Source: Erythrocercus mccallii (Eukaryota > Chordata > Aves > Passeriformes > Dicruridae). Taken from it: a DNA stretch of 64,000 nucleotides. Shown one piece after another: positions 1-15,400 of the stretch (positions are counted from its first letter, which is position 1; each line of letters begins with the position of its first letter). The notes beneath the pieces were generated by a model. That model was not told the origin of the DNA, did not search any database, and saw only the letters and a list, made by a program, of their open reading frames with translations. The stretch lies in contig VZRG01001065.1 in the NCBI GenBank assembly GCA_013397435.1, forward strand, positions 186,001-250,000, in the 5' to 3' direction. Made by a program: the position numbers and the translations under genes.

Positions 1-314
1 TGTGCAGACTGAGTAAACAGTGGAAGTAAATGCTACTGCACTGATAGCTCAGCTGTGAAAAAACTAACCCTAGGCTGATTTTGCATGGAAGTGTATTGGA
101 TTTTCTTTTCATTAGTGTCTTCCCTGAATATCTAAACATTCCACTATCTGCCACAAACAAAATATGTTGTTAGAATCTAGGCAAGCTGAGTGCAAATTGT
201 TTCCCCCCCCACCCTTACTGTAATTTGTCAATTCTCAAAATTAATCCAGAACTAAGATGTTTTTGATTTTCCCAGGAACACGTCTAAATGATACAGACAC
301 TTTACTGTCAATAC
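1..314 (-). other. Start of APPL2 intron 8 (no other feature)
   Basis: Intronic sequence downstream of exon 8 in transcript direction. It includes a poly-C run near 204-212. No exon with splice sites and homology to the next APPL2 segment was found. Confidence 0.7.
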
Positions 315-461
315 CTGTCCTCGTGCATATCCTAGCATAGGTTCCATCATTGCCACTCTCTTCCTGTACTGCAGAGCATTCAGGGCACAGTAATATTGCA
401 AGGATGAAAGGTGCTGCTTTCTTCTTGCATTTGCCACTTCTTTTGCTACTTCTGCCTTAAG
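315..461 (-). CDS. APPL2: APPL2 coding exon 8 (BAR domain)
   Basis: One hundred forty-seven nucleotides encode 49 residues. They include ARRKQHLSSLQYYCALNALQ and MMEPMLGYARGQ, nearly identical to human APPL2. The acceptor is TTTTGTTCAG and the donor CAG|GTATTG at 314 leftward, both phase 0. The next exon lies off the left edge or was not recognisable in 1-314. Confidence 0.94.
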
Positions 462-3400
462 CTGAACAAAAAATGATAAAGGGGTTGACAGAGTGTTACA
501 GTGTATATGGATATATTTACTGATCATCTTCAAGTTCTTTTTAAATCAGTCTCATTACAGAACTTCTCCAGGTTAAAATGAAGGATGAGAAACAAAGAAA
601 GCAAATCGAAAACCCAAAGCAAGTACTTCAAGCCCTTCTCTGTCATAATACTTAAGCATTTGGGGAGCCCCCATGACTACAAACTACTTAACTACCACTA
701 CTGAAAATCTGGATCAGATCTCTGTGCAAGAAATTTATTTGCAGCTGAGATCACAACACAAGTCTGCACATGCAGAATTCAGAGGTGAATAATTCACAGT
801 ATGCTATATCACATTGTGTTCCATAAGGCATTTCCTTTCGAGGACCATCCTGTAGGATGGATCCACTCTCAGGACAGGGCCAGCCATACGCTTATTGACA
901 AAGGGATGTATTTTAGAATAGCAGTCCAGTGGGCAAAGCAGGAGGAATGTAAAGCAATCCCACCAAGAGAGTTATGTGCATTAAGGGAATGACAGTCCAT
1001 ACAGAGTAATTTAACAGGAAGGTACATGCAAAGAAATGGAATGCTTTAGCAACAGCAGACACAAGGCTTCATGGCAGTTCACAATGAATTGTCCTCAGTG
1101 ATACTGCATCACCACCTCAGCTGTACAACAGTAGGCCTATACAATGCTATTTATAGTCACTTGGATTGCCTCTGTCTCAAAAGTTCCTGTGGATCTGAAG
1201 GGCTCTAGTAGAGCACTATACCTGATCACTTGCCTAACTTGGAGAAAACAGGTGTAACTGCTGAGTTGATGCGTAAAAGCTTTGTGTCTGCTTGGAAACG
1301 AAATCACAAATATTCTTGAGCTACTGTGAATTTAAGCAATTAACTCTCCAAAGTTAACAATGATGCAGAATGGCTGATGAAAACATTCTATTTTCCCTTT
1401 CACATTTGTTACCTTTTCATTTTCTTTCCTTTTTGGTAACCTGCTATACTTTGCCATGGACACGTCATGTTCTGTAGACAAGGAATATTTTTTTTAGAAA
1501 TGTGATGTGTATATGCACACACTAAACATGTCTTCTTTGCTGTAACAGCTGCATATGAACATAAACAAAACAGGGACACATACCATTGCTAGCAAGGCCG
1601 AAGAGATCCTTCAGTGTGCTTACTTCTGGAAAAGAGAAATCAAATATTCAAAGTAAAACCAGCTGTTAACCCTTCGTTCAACTGAGACATTTATGGCATA
1701 TTTACTGCCCTAGTCACTCCAGCCCTTCCACAGCAGAGATGTATACATTGTGGCTGTCTTGAAAATGCTAAAGCAGATCAGCTGCTAGAGAAATGAATAG
1801 GCAGATAGCTAATTAAGGGTGGAGTGAGTTTATTTTATTGAGCAAGTTGTCACTCTGAGAAACACACCTTATCTGCCAGTGTCATTTCTCCAAAGCAGCA
1901 CCATTTCAATATGTTTATTCTGACAAAAGGCCCACCATTATCATACAAGATCAGCAGTTCTGAACCAGACAGTGCTTATGTGATACTGAGAAATTTAAGA
2001 CCCAGGGATGTATGAACTAAAGCCTTTTTCCTGTACATGAATCTTCCTCAGCATGGAGCATTTTTTGCTAGGCTGCTCTGTGAAAAGAAATCCATATCTA
2101 ACATACCTGACTGCTGGGTATGATGCTTGCATTATAAACACTGGCCATGAGATTCTGATACAGGTAGAGAGAAGACAGACTAAAAGGGCAACTTAACTTC
2201 ACGGAGTCAGGCACAAGCTACTCATAGTGTTCCCCATCAACATATGCTGCAACTGGCAAAAACTCACAAAAAGCTACAAAGAAAGCACACTTAAAAGAAT
2301 CAACACTATGCAACAGTGAAAATACCAAGGGGAAATTGTAGGTTATCATCATGGTCTCTGATTATTTTTAACATCCTACTCATTAAGCAGTTTCACTCCA
2401 CCTTTTTTTTTCCCCAGAATGCTTCATTATGACCCAGATGCAGAAAGACAGAAGATTTTTCCACTTGTAATTAACTTGTATCTAGAGGTATCTACAATAT
2501 TCAGTGTATAGATGTAACAGGATCAAAAGTAAAAACAGTAACAGTTATTCTTCCTTGCTTCCTTGTTTAATCCTATGAAATCCCCATGTGGCCAGGTCTC
2601 TACTAAAAATTCTGTTCTACAGACTGCATCAGAAAAGTGATGGGTATAATAATAAAAAATTGACATCCAGAGAAGTTGAAGAAACTTCCATTTTTTGTCA
2701 TGCAGCAGCTGAAGGTTTGGTTGCAGACTTCATATGCATTTTCATATCTTTTTTAATGAACATGAGGGAAGAATCCATAAATATGGAAAAAGAATTACTA
2801 TCTGTGAGGCCACATGAGGAAGTGTTTATAGCATCAACACCTTACCATCCAAATTCTGCTTTATATTTGACAGTATATGATAAACAATGTATTCATTACA
2901 TAGACACCTGGAAGTCTTCATAATTTCCAATCAGATACTTTAAGCAACTTAAACCAGTCATTATTTTGCTGTAGTCATTTTGTCTTACATCAAAATGATG
3001 TCTACAAGAAGGACATAAGTGGCACTGTGACAAGGGAAATGAGCAGTGGGCTTTAAAAAGAAAGAAAAGAAAGAAAAATGCTGCTGCAAAAACTCATGTT
3101 TCTGTTGCATAAGTAGGTAAGTGTCCTTGACCTTCAATACGAGCTTGGTTTTTTTTGAAATTACATCAAATTTTTGCATTACTGCCTTGCTGTTTAAGTA
3201 ATGAAAGCCCAAATTCTTGAAATCAGGTAGCTTGAACTACCCTTGCATGGGAAAGATTTAAAGAGGACTGATTTCTTAAAAAAGAAGAAATATACTATTC
3301 TACGAATTTAAAACAACATTCTTGCTTGTGCTTGTCAAACTTCTGAAGTGGAATAAATATTGTTTGCATGCCTAATTCACTGCTATATTTCCCTTCTGGC

Positions 3401-6400
3401 AATTATAACATCAATGACTTCAGTGAAATTACACTGATGTAAAAGCACAGTGACCCAACAAAGAACAAAGCTTTATTTTTAAACTTGCACCATATGGTGC
3501 ATAAAATGTTATGTAGTGAACTTGAACTGTTTTTGTCTGAGTAAAAGTATGCACCTGTCAATGAAATTCTGTAGCAGAAAAAAAACCCAAAAACTTTTCT
3601 GTGAATCATCAAAGAATAAATTAATACATGGCATTATGTCTCATTTTATGATGAAATAAACAAGAAGGAACATATAAGGAAAATTGAAACTTAGCATAAA
3701 ATTTACCTGTGAGATCCTTTTCTCGAAACTGTATTATTGGGAGAACCATTGTATCTGCAAGCTGTTTTGCCAGTTCAGAATGAAGAATATTGAGCTGAAA
3801 CAGAGAATTGTTATAAGACACAATGTAAATAAAAACCCCAAACCACAGAGAACATCAAAACACACCAGCCATTTGTGCCCAGCAGATATAATGTAATTCA
3901 ATGTTTAAAATACACTTCTCAAGGTATCTGAGACAGATGGGGATGTCTCCCCTAAATGCTTCATTCCTGCCTGGTATTTCCCAAATATCCAAGAACTTTT
4001 CAGTTCCCACATAACAGATTAGGGCAATTCACTTGACCATTAATTCTAATGCTTAACCCAACAGGATTTAAACTGTAATTATCCTTTATTAACCTGTTTT
4101 TGTTAAGTCTCAATGCCACGGAGTTGCAGTCCCACCATCACAACTACAGTCTTTCCATGAACACGGGTTAACCAGGACAAAATCAAAACAGGGGGCAACC
4201 ACAATGAAAGGTCCCATTCAAATATTTTACCTTCATAGCAGTTTCCCATTCCTGGTTTTGTGTTTCTAAAGCTCAGCACACAGCTGTTTTAAAGGACCCA
4301 TGTGACAACACTTAAGATGAAGGGAGGCAATGGTCTCATGTCAACAGTGGCATGCTAAGAATATGAGATTGGTGAAGGTAGGACAGATATCAATCACACT
4401 GCTGGAGCACCAGGAGGGTGCATCACATTGAGGTGACATCCTGCCTGTTTGCTCAGTGTCCCAGATACTTCCAGGCAGCCTCATGCAGGTAAAGATGAAG
4501 TCAGGATTTCCCACAAGACAATACAATTCAATGCTGATAGAACAGACAACTAAAACAGGCACAAGGGGAAGCTAACACACAGAAAAGGAGGCCAAGGAAT
4601 GGAACAAGTTCTCATGAGGGAAAACGTGACTGACAGAACTAAGCAGAGGCTTCCAGCTTTCTGCCCCCAAATGGCACCATTCTCTTGAACCTGGGAAGGA
4701 GAAAGTTCTTGTTTTGATCTATCTGGAGCTCACATAAGTAGCTACAATACTTGTGATAACAAATGCTCCTTTCTAGTATCCCAAGAACGTGTATGCAGCA
4801 AGAAAAGCCTAAAAAAAAAAGTAAACCTTTGGGATTCCTCTCACTACATCCTTAGAGTTATCGATGGGCTCTAAAATTTTTTGCTTACTTTTTGTCCCAC
4901 AACCCTCTCTCCTCTCCCAAACAGCATACCTCAGTACAGCCTTTTGTCTTTTTAATCAAAGTTGGAAGTAGACCAACAAGAAGAGACTTTTCTGATGGCA
5001 CAGCACTGCTCACAGCAGAGAGTGATGTGACAAATGAAATCTAAGCAAGGAGGACCTAGATACCAAGACCATATTGAAATGTTATATGGGCAGGTCTAAC
5101 AAAAGCTCTTACAAACACTCCCAGTACTTACCAGAAACCTCCAGGGCATGGGGGTATTCACTGCATACAGCTTCACCACACAGTACTGCATCCTTCCCCA
5201 GGCATCTCTGGATTCTGCATGATCTCACAGCAACTAAACTGCAACTTTACCAATTCACAGCTGCCCTGCATCCATACCTGCCAAGTTTTGGCTCAAACTG
5301 CAGTGTTTAAAACCTAGAAATGTGTCATTTCAATATGGAATTAAATAAAAGATTGTCCCAGCCTAGATGACACATCCTGTTTTAGTCTCTTTCTAAGTTC
5401 CCTTAGGAAGTTCAGCTTTGCTCTGAGGATAGAATATGGGATGAAGCCACAGAAACAGCTCTAACCATTATGGAAAGGTGGTATCAAACTTCTTTATCCA
5501 GAATTAAACAACTCCAAAACCCAGGCATAATCTAGCCTTCAGTGGGAAGGCTCTGAATCAAAAGGAGAGCCCAAAGAAAAATCACTAATACTCTGTTTTA
5601 TAAAAAGAGATATTAGCAATTCAAATTACCTCATCCACAACTTTCGAAAAATAATGGAGGGTGGATATCACTTCTTCATCTCCTTTACCTAAGGCAAAAT
5701 GCTGGAAATAGAAATACACATTTGGTCCATAAATCACTAAAGATGAATATAAAATACAACATGTTTTACTACAAAGCTAATGAATATTTCTACAAAATGC
5801 AACAAATGGTAAAAATAAATGTAAAACCAGAAACTCATTAAAATATATTCTTTTACCCTACTCTTCTTGTGTTAAATGAATGGATTTTGGACAACATTTA
5901 ATTCTTATTATACTCATTTTAAAGTCATAGAACTGGAACAAACTGACTTGTATCTTCATAAATTTATTAACTCAGATTTTGTACCTTTTGGGGTTTTTTT
6001 ATTTGCTTGGCTGGTTCTTTTCTTTATTTAAGATTCTCAGAAATTACACAACTCCCTTGAACATTCTGGGGAAATTCACAACTGCCTTCACATGAAACCA
6101 AGTAAAGCAAATGCCCTGAGCACTTCCAGAAAACACACTGTTTACAGACTTCTTCACAAGTGTTGAGGCAGAAAAGTAATCAAAGTCATATGCCAAACAT
6201 ACCTGTTTTTCATAGGCAAGGAGCTGCTTTGAAAGCTGTTGTGTGGCAAGACACATTTCATTCTACAAACAAAAATGACATGTTATAGAAATAATGAAAA
6301 GTCCCTAGTGCTGCTATTATCACTACTTTGTTACCATCTTCTTAACTGAATCTGAAACCACATACACAAACACTCAGCTGTGTGCAAACAGCTAGCTCCA

Positions 6401-9400
6401 AAATACCTGCGCAGATGTCCTGCTTTGTTAGGACAGTTAATTTCTTCTCAGAAGCTGTTAACAGTGCTGTGTTTTGGATTCAGAGTAAGAATGGTGCTGA
6501 TAACATAGTGATGTTTTGGATTTTTGTGAAGTCGTGTTTATCCTAAGTAAAGGATTGGGTTTTTTCCCTTGTCTCATGCTTGGCCAGTGTGAGAGGGCAG
6601 GCAAAAGAAGCTGGGAGGGAGCAGAGCTGGGACAGATGACCAAAAAGGACCAAACAGATATTCCATACCATGGAACATCATGCCCAGTAAATAAACTGGG
6701 GCAAGTACCCTAAAGGGAGTTGAACCTGGCTTCAGGAAGGGAGCTCTGGCATCAGTTAGTGGGTGGTGAACAACTACAATGTGCATCACTATTTTTTCTT
6801 TTTTATTATCGTTTACCATTATTATGGTATTTTACTTTATTTTCAATTATTAAACTTCTTTTATCTCAAAATACAAGTTTTGCTTTGATTCTCCTCTCCA
6901 TTCCACTGGGGTGAGCGGGACAGAAACGGGGTTGAGCAAGCCCCAGAAATGGGGCTGGCAGAATTTTCAGCTGGGCTTAAACCATGACAACAGAGAAGCA
7001 GTAAGAGGTATGTACTTCAGATCTACAGCTTAACTACTTTGCACAGAGCTAAGATTTGGGGGGTTGGTTTTAGGCTTGGGTTTCCCCCCACCACAAGAAA
7101 ATAACAAAACTAGAACAACCTCATACACGTAGGCTGCCATACCAGCATAAGAATGTTTCATACTGGTTAATCATCTTTCCCCAAAATCTACAACAATGAA
7201 GTGAACCAGTAGATGTGCCTCCATAATGAGTTCATGCTCAGGGAATGTAGCAATGTAATTACAGCACTTTAAGTGGCTACAGGAGCACAAACCAGCACAT
7301 CTCTCTTCTCCTGAAAGTACGCATGCACTTAAGACGTCCTTACACCAGGTAAGATTTGTAGGAAAGGTGTATAATTTTACTTTGACAGCTGGAAAAACCA
7401 GATAAGCACTTGGATATGTCAATCTTTAATCAATGTATTCCTAACACTAGAATATCAACTGCTCTGTCCCTGATTTGTTAACAAGGACTTACAACAAGAA
7501 TAAAAGAAAAAAAGGAAGGGGGTAACTGACATCTGTCTTAATCCCTATCAGATCCTTCTCATCCTCAGAAATGCAGAAAACTACTAACTTTAAATTTAAT
7601 TTTAAACCTTAACGAACTATTCCTGTCTCCAAATATATAAGGCCATAGAGAGTTTGTAAAACTAGGTGCAAATCTCTAAACCCTTTACACTAGGGCTGAT
7701 ACATAAAACCATTAAAACTAGGACAGAGTTTGTGTGCTCTCTTATTGTCCCTTGTTATCCTGAGCAAGCAGAGTCCAGCATAGCTGAGCCAGAGACCCTG
7801 AAACAGCCCTTGCTTTGGCCTGTTGCCACCTGTGACATACTGCATTACAGCCTGGTGCTTCCGCACCACCTTGGCATGCCAGGAACAGGAGCCCAACATT
7901 CAGTCAGTGTTAAAGTGTGCCCAAGTGCTCAGGGGAGAAATAAAAAAAGCCAAACCAAACCAGCCACAGCCTCGGTACTAGCAACTGCACGTGAGCATAA
8001 GACAGGAAAAGCTGAACGAGGTAATTTTGACCATTTTAGAACGCCATGGTGATAACACAGGCGGGAGGAGATGACACAGCAGAGGCCTTCCGAGGTATCA
8101 ATAGGAGTTCAGAGCTGAGATAATGTGGGCCCATGCTTGGATCATTCACACCCCATGGTTATTCTCACTTCACAGTGACTGATCAGTCTTATTTCTGTGG
8201 TTATGCAGATTATGTAGTTTTTTTCTTTACACAAACGCTTGGTATTTAAGCATTTTCCAAGGGAGGGGATGGAAAAGGATGTTCTGCTTATAATGAAAAA
8301 ACAAACCCCATTAATGGCTCAGGCATGAATATGAAAGAACCTTAATTATCTGTCCCCAAGTAGTAAGAACACCAGAGACTTTGCCACCTTCAAAGTGGGA
8401 GCTAGCAAGCAATGAGTTTATGACAGGGAGGACAGGACTCTCTGCAAGTACACAGAAGACATTAAAAGGGTTTGTTTGTATGCACGTGGAAGGAAATTAG
8501 GGTTACAAAAAGAAGGAGAGGTTCTCAGACTTGGCCTCTTTTTCATAAAAACAACCTCAAGGACATTCTTCTTGCAGTTCTTACCCAGCTCTAAGTCCTC
8601 ACACAGCGACTGTGATGCCACCTGTAAGTTATACACCTGGATCAGGGTGAGAGAAATCTTTTCAAGTATCGAAACATTTCTCTTTTCCCTGTTTGTTTCA
8701 ATTTACTTGTTCCTGCAAAGTCTGCAGTTTCATGATCTGCTCTGAATCTGGAAAATACATGCTTCTGGCTTAAATCTGCTAACACTAAAAGAAGCTTCAG
8801 AATAATGGGCTGAAAAAAACAAACAAAATCCCCAACCCCAAAAAACCCTGGCCAAAGACATCCTGTTCTTTTGTCTGCCATCCACAAAACTTCTACCACT
8901 TTGGTTTTTAGACTCAATCCTCAATTTCCTCACTTAATATTCCAAGGGCATCACTACTCATCTGTGTGGGGAAGTTTGAAGACAGGCAGTGTAAAGAGTT
9001 GTGTGGAATAAAACATCTTCCAGGGATAACCACTCCCCAGGAATGGTGTCCAGTATGTGACAGGATAATGGAGAATACATAAACCCGGAGGATCTCAAAG
9101 GGGTGTAAATTAACAACACCTTACCAAGTACACAGTCAGATGACAACAGTTAATTACAGACCCTAAGTAGACATTCACAGCCTACTACTCCAGATACAGA
9201 ACAAATTGAGAGATGTGCCTGACACAAAACTTACTTTGGAATTTTTGGCTGATTTGGGGACAACAGTTCTGTGTATTACTCACAACCCACCACTGCCAGC
9301 TGGTCACATTTTTCATTTATTGGCTCAGTTCTTTGTGTCATAACACCACAAACTTGTTACTCAATCCCTACCCATGCAGAAAAGTTAATCCAGGGTCCTT

Positions 9401-12400
9401 CATCCTCCCTCACACCACCTGCCAGATTTAGTTCCCATTAGAGGTACAAAATCATTCATTGTATCATTTGGGAAAAAAAACCCAAACAAAAATCAAAGCA
9501 AAACAGATACACACCCCAAAACTGTAAACAAATCAAGTTAAGCTAGCAAGTTGATACACAGTCCATTGCATAAGGAACAGGAAGCAGGCAAAATGCTCTG
9601 CTGACCTAGTGGTAATACTGCATTGCTAAGCACACTAATCTGGGAAAGTTTGGTTTAATCCTCCTCCCATTTCTTCCTAATCAGCCTTTTCCCCTCCCCC
9701 TGCCCTGCTGCCATTCAGCTCCAAGACTTAGAAGTTATTTGCATTGCTTCAGTTGACAGATCCACTAAATCCAGGCAAATTATTTTAACAGGTTTTAATC
9801 TATTTCCAAGACATTTTCCCATGGATACAGCAACATTGATTTCCTTTGTCCTGAACTGACTGCAATTCAATACACCACAGCAAAAGAAAAACTACAATAC
9901 ATTCCTGACTCCACATCTCTTTCACATTATCTTGACATTTCAGAATTCATCACGCGTTTATGGAGTGGGAGAGTTATCGATGAGACGATCTATCAAGCAA
10001 AAAATCAATAAAACCCTGAACAGAAATTGAAGTCTTCTCAATGAAGTCAAACTTAACCAGTACTGGGCCTTGCAAATACAGTCATTTGCACTAGATGGTT
10101 TTACTTAACAGGGAAGACATCTCTGCAGCATTAATGCAAAAAAAGTGTACAAGAAGGAAGAAAAAAACATACATAAATAGGTATAATGAAATCAGTAGTG
10201 ATTACAAATGAGCTGACTTTTTCCCCCCCCTTTTCTTAACCCTGGCTTGCATGACAGCCCTAGGAATAGACTTCTGTAAGTCTAGTTCAAAAGGATAAGG
10301 TAATGGAAGTGGTGTCTTGAATCTAGCATTAATCTACCAGAAATGAAAAACAGCTAGTTTAAAAAATATTGTTTAATTTTCAAGTTACTTCAATACCTGA
10401 CCCACCCTTCAAATATGTCAGCAGAAAAAAAGTGTCCAGCTTATTTTCTGAGCTAGTGCCCAGAGTAAAGACATGTGGTTGATTCCACCTTCTTCATTAT
10501 CACTTTTATTCACTAAGCTGTTCATATCGTCAGAAGAGACTGATTTTTCTATAATCTCCATGCCATTTACAATTTCCCAGTGAGGCAGTCCACCCATTTT
10601 TAGGATCTCTGTATTTCTCCAAAATAAACTCTGAGGACTAATCTACTGAAATCCAAAGGTATTTCTGTAGACAGTTGTCTAATAGACTACAGATTTGAGG
10701 GCATGTAAAGGATTAAGTTAAGCTAAAAATTAACTTCTAAAGACACAGATATTCCAGCATGCCCAGTTCCAATCCCAGTATAATAAAGCTTTCTGCAAAA
10801 CAACTTTGCTACTCCAGCTACAGCTGGCATTTTTAAAACTACAAATACTGCACAGAACTGCCAATGGCTGCTTCATATAAACAAGCAAGACATTGGCAAA
10901 GGTATTTATCCATGCACTCTGTACGTGCAGAACGACACATAATAAATTTCGGCTTACATCTGGGAAAACTTAATGCCTCATCAAAGAGAAAAAAGACCCA
11001 GGTATGTGGTTGAAGTGGAGGATCCAAGAGGTAGCTGCAGCCTGTCTACTCCTTCAGAGCTCAGAAACACATTACTTTAAAAATCAGGCACAGCACAGAA
11101 AGAACTGGGTTTTGATACAACAGTTTTATGCAGCTCCATTTACATATTCTTATCTTCCTACAAAACAGAATTATCCAGCAATCTAGTAAATGGCACAGTC
11201 CTACAGGCTTAGGTTTGCATATTAAATGGCTTGGAAACAGGAACCCAGGGTTGCAGAAGCTAAGCCTCACCAGGGTGCTCAGGCTGCACAGCACTTTACA
11301 AGATCAGGCTAACATATGGCTTGCCCTGGTGCTGATTCACAGCACGGCATTCCATCCTTACAAATGGGAACAGCTCAGCAAAGGATCATCCAATAGCTCC
11401 AAGGAATAGAAGCCACCAGTCAAAGCTCTGCTGAAAAACACCAAAAGCAGCTACAACAGGATGGTTAGTTCAGTACAGAAAGCACCTCTTCTATCAAAAT
11501 AATTACTATCAGCAGGGTACCCATACATTTATCCTGTCTCAGATTTCCAGATCCTCCTTAGCACAATGTTAACTTGCTTCCAGGCACGGTGACAATGCTG
11601 ACTTTATAGGCAGCACTAAACACAACTCCCATGCCTTTGTAAATACATTAGTTCTCATGTGGTAATCTTCTGCTTATGTCTGTCAGCAACATATGGTGAA
11701 TATAACTCAGGAAGCTAAGAGGTATGATGCAAACTTATGAGTATGGAACAATAATATACACAGTATTCCATGGAAGTCAGTGACAACTGTAATTTATTGC
11801 AAATGTTTGTCCCATTCTAACACTCTGTTGAAGCTTCTCTATGTCAAACTAAAAGTTTATAAAGTGCTAACTTAATTTTTGTTCCATCAAAATGTTTTAG
11901 GAAAAAAGGTCTTATAATTTGAAAAGGCAACAATTGCTTCCTTAGACATGAATAGAAAACAATTAAAAGCTGTATCAGTGCTTACTTGATAATTAAACAA
12001 GAACTGTCAGCACTTGGGGTTAGCTATGCAACATAATAGATATGAAAGTCCATGCATAGCCTAAAGAGCCTGACATCAAATTACTGGGTTACAGCCTACT
12101 GAAGGCAATACACAGGAAAATCAAACAAGCAGCACCCTTGAAAAATGTAGACATGAGGAATCATGAATTTCCAGAGAGAAGTAACGCTTATGAATCATTA
12201 CCTAAAATAGCTTGACAGATTCAAGCTGTCCTGACACTCATGTAAAGTGGTACCTATAAACCAAAACTATTCCGTAACTATCAAAAGTTTCTCTAAGAGT
12301 CTGTACGTAAAAAGGCAGTGAGCCACAGAGACTGTTGCTGCTTTGCCTGTGTGTCTCTGGAATCACAAGACAGCTGCTGAACAATATCATGCTTCACAAT

Positions 12401-15400
12401 TCCCATGCTGCTCCCTCTCCAGATATATTGATAAAAACAACATATGTTTCTTTTTACTCCTCTTCTGACATCACTGTCCCTGTATCTAGACAGGTTTCTT
12501 GGACTCATGAGATGAAATCTCCTTACAATGACAAAATATTGCATCTTACTCTCCTCTCACTTGGTCAACTGTTTAGCCCTTCTAATAGTCAGTGGAGACA
12601 CAAGTCTCCTAAGTTTCCTAAAGGCATTTTGTTTCAAGTGAAGATGCTCAGCTCAGCCATTTCTAGAGCATGATAGAGAACTGGAAATGATAGTAAAGCT
12701 CTGAAAACAATTTACTGTGACAGTGGTCAGGAAGGTAAACTGGGCACACTTTGCTCACAAACCATTGCAAGAACCTCAGCGTTGTAAATTAAGCAAATTA
12801 AATTTTCTAACAGTCCTTGTTTGCTGCTGCATTATAATATTGCTCAGGTAATAAAGCATCCAGACTGAAAAATACAACATGCACAGAAATTAGCAGTAAT
12901 GCCAGAGGCAACATGAGGGCTTACATGCAAGAAGGAAGCACTACAGGAATAAACTCTGTAAGGAAGATTTCCTGTATAAGACCACTACTGTGGTACCTAT
13001 TTCAGGGTACTACAGCACAGCTGGAAGATCTACAGCAGGAAGTATAATATGTACTCACATGGGTGTGGTTTATTTGATGAGTATAAAAATGCTTCACTAT
13101 ATTTAATCACATTGGTTTGCCAGATCAACCAAACCTCACTCCTTCAGTGCTATTTTTGGGTTCTGTCACTTCTCCTTAATCAGGGCATTAGGGCAACCTC
13201 ACTCCTCCAGTGCCACTTTTGGGTCCTGTGACTTCTCCTTTATCAGGGCATCGCACACTGCATCTGCCTTGTAGCATCACAGCCTCTTTTTCACTAAAGA
13301 GCTCCATGTGCAGAAGAGTCACCACATGATCCCATGTGGTGTGGGTGCCCAGGGACGTGAGAGCACTGTCCTCACCCTGCAGGGCAACCAGAGGCTTGTA
13401 CAGCACAGAGGGCCTTGCAGCCAAGACAATCTGCTACCCATGGATCACCCAGCTGCAGCCCAGGCAGCAGAGCCACTGCTGCACAGAATGCTGCACATCC
13501 CTCCTTACACCCTTTTTAAAGTTCTGCTCTTGTCCTCTAAATTCCTGCCATATAAAATACATATACGTCTGAAAAATGTTGAAAAGGTTTCCTATTTTCC
13601 TAAATGTTTTTTAAAAAATATGGGCAAGTATTTCTTTTTCACATTACTTTCAAATGTACTGATCCAAGTGCATAAAGAAGTTTGAGCTGTCACTTTACTA
13701 ATTTAGTGCAGCTCTCCACACAGAATAGTGTTTTGAGACAGCTATATGCATATATCCACATGGTTAATTAACAGCATGCAGCTGGTAGTAATTGCTAACC
13801 CCCAGAGACTTTGCACTGAAGCAATGTTACCTAATGCTATTTGATCACAAGTTACAGTGGTTTGAATTACATGAAAATCGGGGTTTTCATCACAAGAAAA
13901 GCCAACCTTCTAGTAAGCTAGCCCAAAAAAATCTTGAAAACATGGTTAAGACATCAGGAAATATTAAAGTTCAGAACAAACTATGTAAGAAAACAAAATT
14001 AACATTTTTTTTTAACTGTCATGAGTGTTTTGAGAAGGCATAAACCCTGAATTCTCAGTACCGGAGATTGATACAACCCACTGCTGCTTTGTCTTACTGC
14101 CATGACTGTGATCCCAGTCATTTTATGGTCATTGCTTTAAAATAGGTCAGTATCTGTAATTCCTATCTTACAGATAGGGAAATCAGAGCAGGAGATGACA
14201 ATGACTTTGCAAAGAGAAAATGTGACTTTGCAGAGACATAATTTAAGCCAGGAAAATAAAAAGGCAAATTCAGAAAGTGGCTTCTCAATACTCAACACTT
14301 TTACAGAGCTGGTAATACCTCCTAACATGCTGCTATTAAGGCCTAGATAATACAGAAAAAAAAGTGTTTTTTCTCTCAAGTTGTGATTAGGCAGCCAAGA
14401 AATATCACACACATTTTTCTTAACTGTCCATTTATGTTTAGTAGGCAATTCGGCATCACCCTTCTATTTCTACATATCAAAATTGCATCAAACTCCAAAG
14501 ACCTATTTCAAAGGATATATCCAATATTCACAAATGACTGAGTATTTACATCAAACTAAAGCAGTGTTCAGGAAAGAAGTGGCCAAGAAGTGCTAGAAAA
14601 ATGAAGTAGACGCAGTAGGACTGCAAAATACTGATGGGTAAATGTACTGAGACAACGAGAAGAAAAAGGAAATGTCGTAATTGTGGTAAAACAGAAATGG
14701 AGAAGGCTAAAAACTAAGATGGAAAGGAAGAGGCAAACAAAAGCAGAAAAAGGTGGGGCTTTTTTTCTTGAATCACAGACCAGAGCAACCACTTCCTAAA
14801 ATGACATCCTAAAATGTAATTAGCATTGGAAAGGGACATGCAGCCTACAAGCTGGACATTGAAAATCAGATTTATCTCCTGATTCCCTTCTTCATCCATT
14901 TCAATCCTACCCAGTCTTTCCTGTCAGAGTCCTACCAGCCAACATGCCCACACTCTGTTACTCTTAAAGCACAATGACTATCAAAACGCCTATACCTGAC
15001 TTTCAGTGCTGATTTCATGGCATCTCTCGAGCCCTCGGCCATGCCCTGCATCATTTCTTATTTACCTAAGCAGTGTTGCAAACCTCTGGCTACTCTGCAT
15101 TTCCACAACATCTGGGACATGAAGACTTTGAACCTCTCCAAAGCTGGATCTTCCAGGTGTAGGCAGCCAGATCCTGGACAAATAGTTCTTCCATGTCAAA
15201 CTATCAGTCACCCAAAGAGCAATCCCACCAAATGGACATATACTTGCAGTAGACTTATAGCTGAGCTGATTTCTAATAACATAAGGATCAGGCACTCTTC
15301 AGGGAAATTCAAAATAACCCTGAGCTCTTAATCTCTCTGAGTACTCTGATTTACTGATTTAAGAATAAAAAAGTTGTTTCTAGTGAACTCAGGAATTTAA

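Noticed and set aside
252..533. Whole 93-codon frame as a separate protein
   Set aside because: Only 315-461 is exon (APPL2 exon 8); the flanking codons are intron read-through on both sides of GT and AG sites.
14160..14195. MIR/L2-like motif (TTACAGATAGGGAAATCAGAG)
   Set aside because: Too short and diverged to call an element; only the common ancient-SINE core phrase is present.
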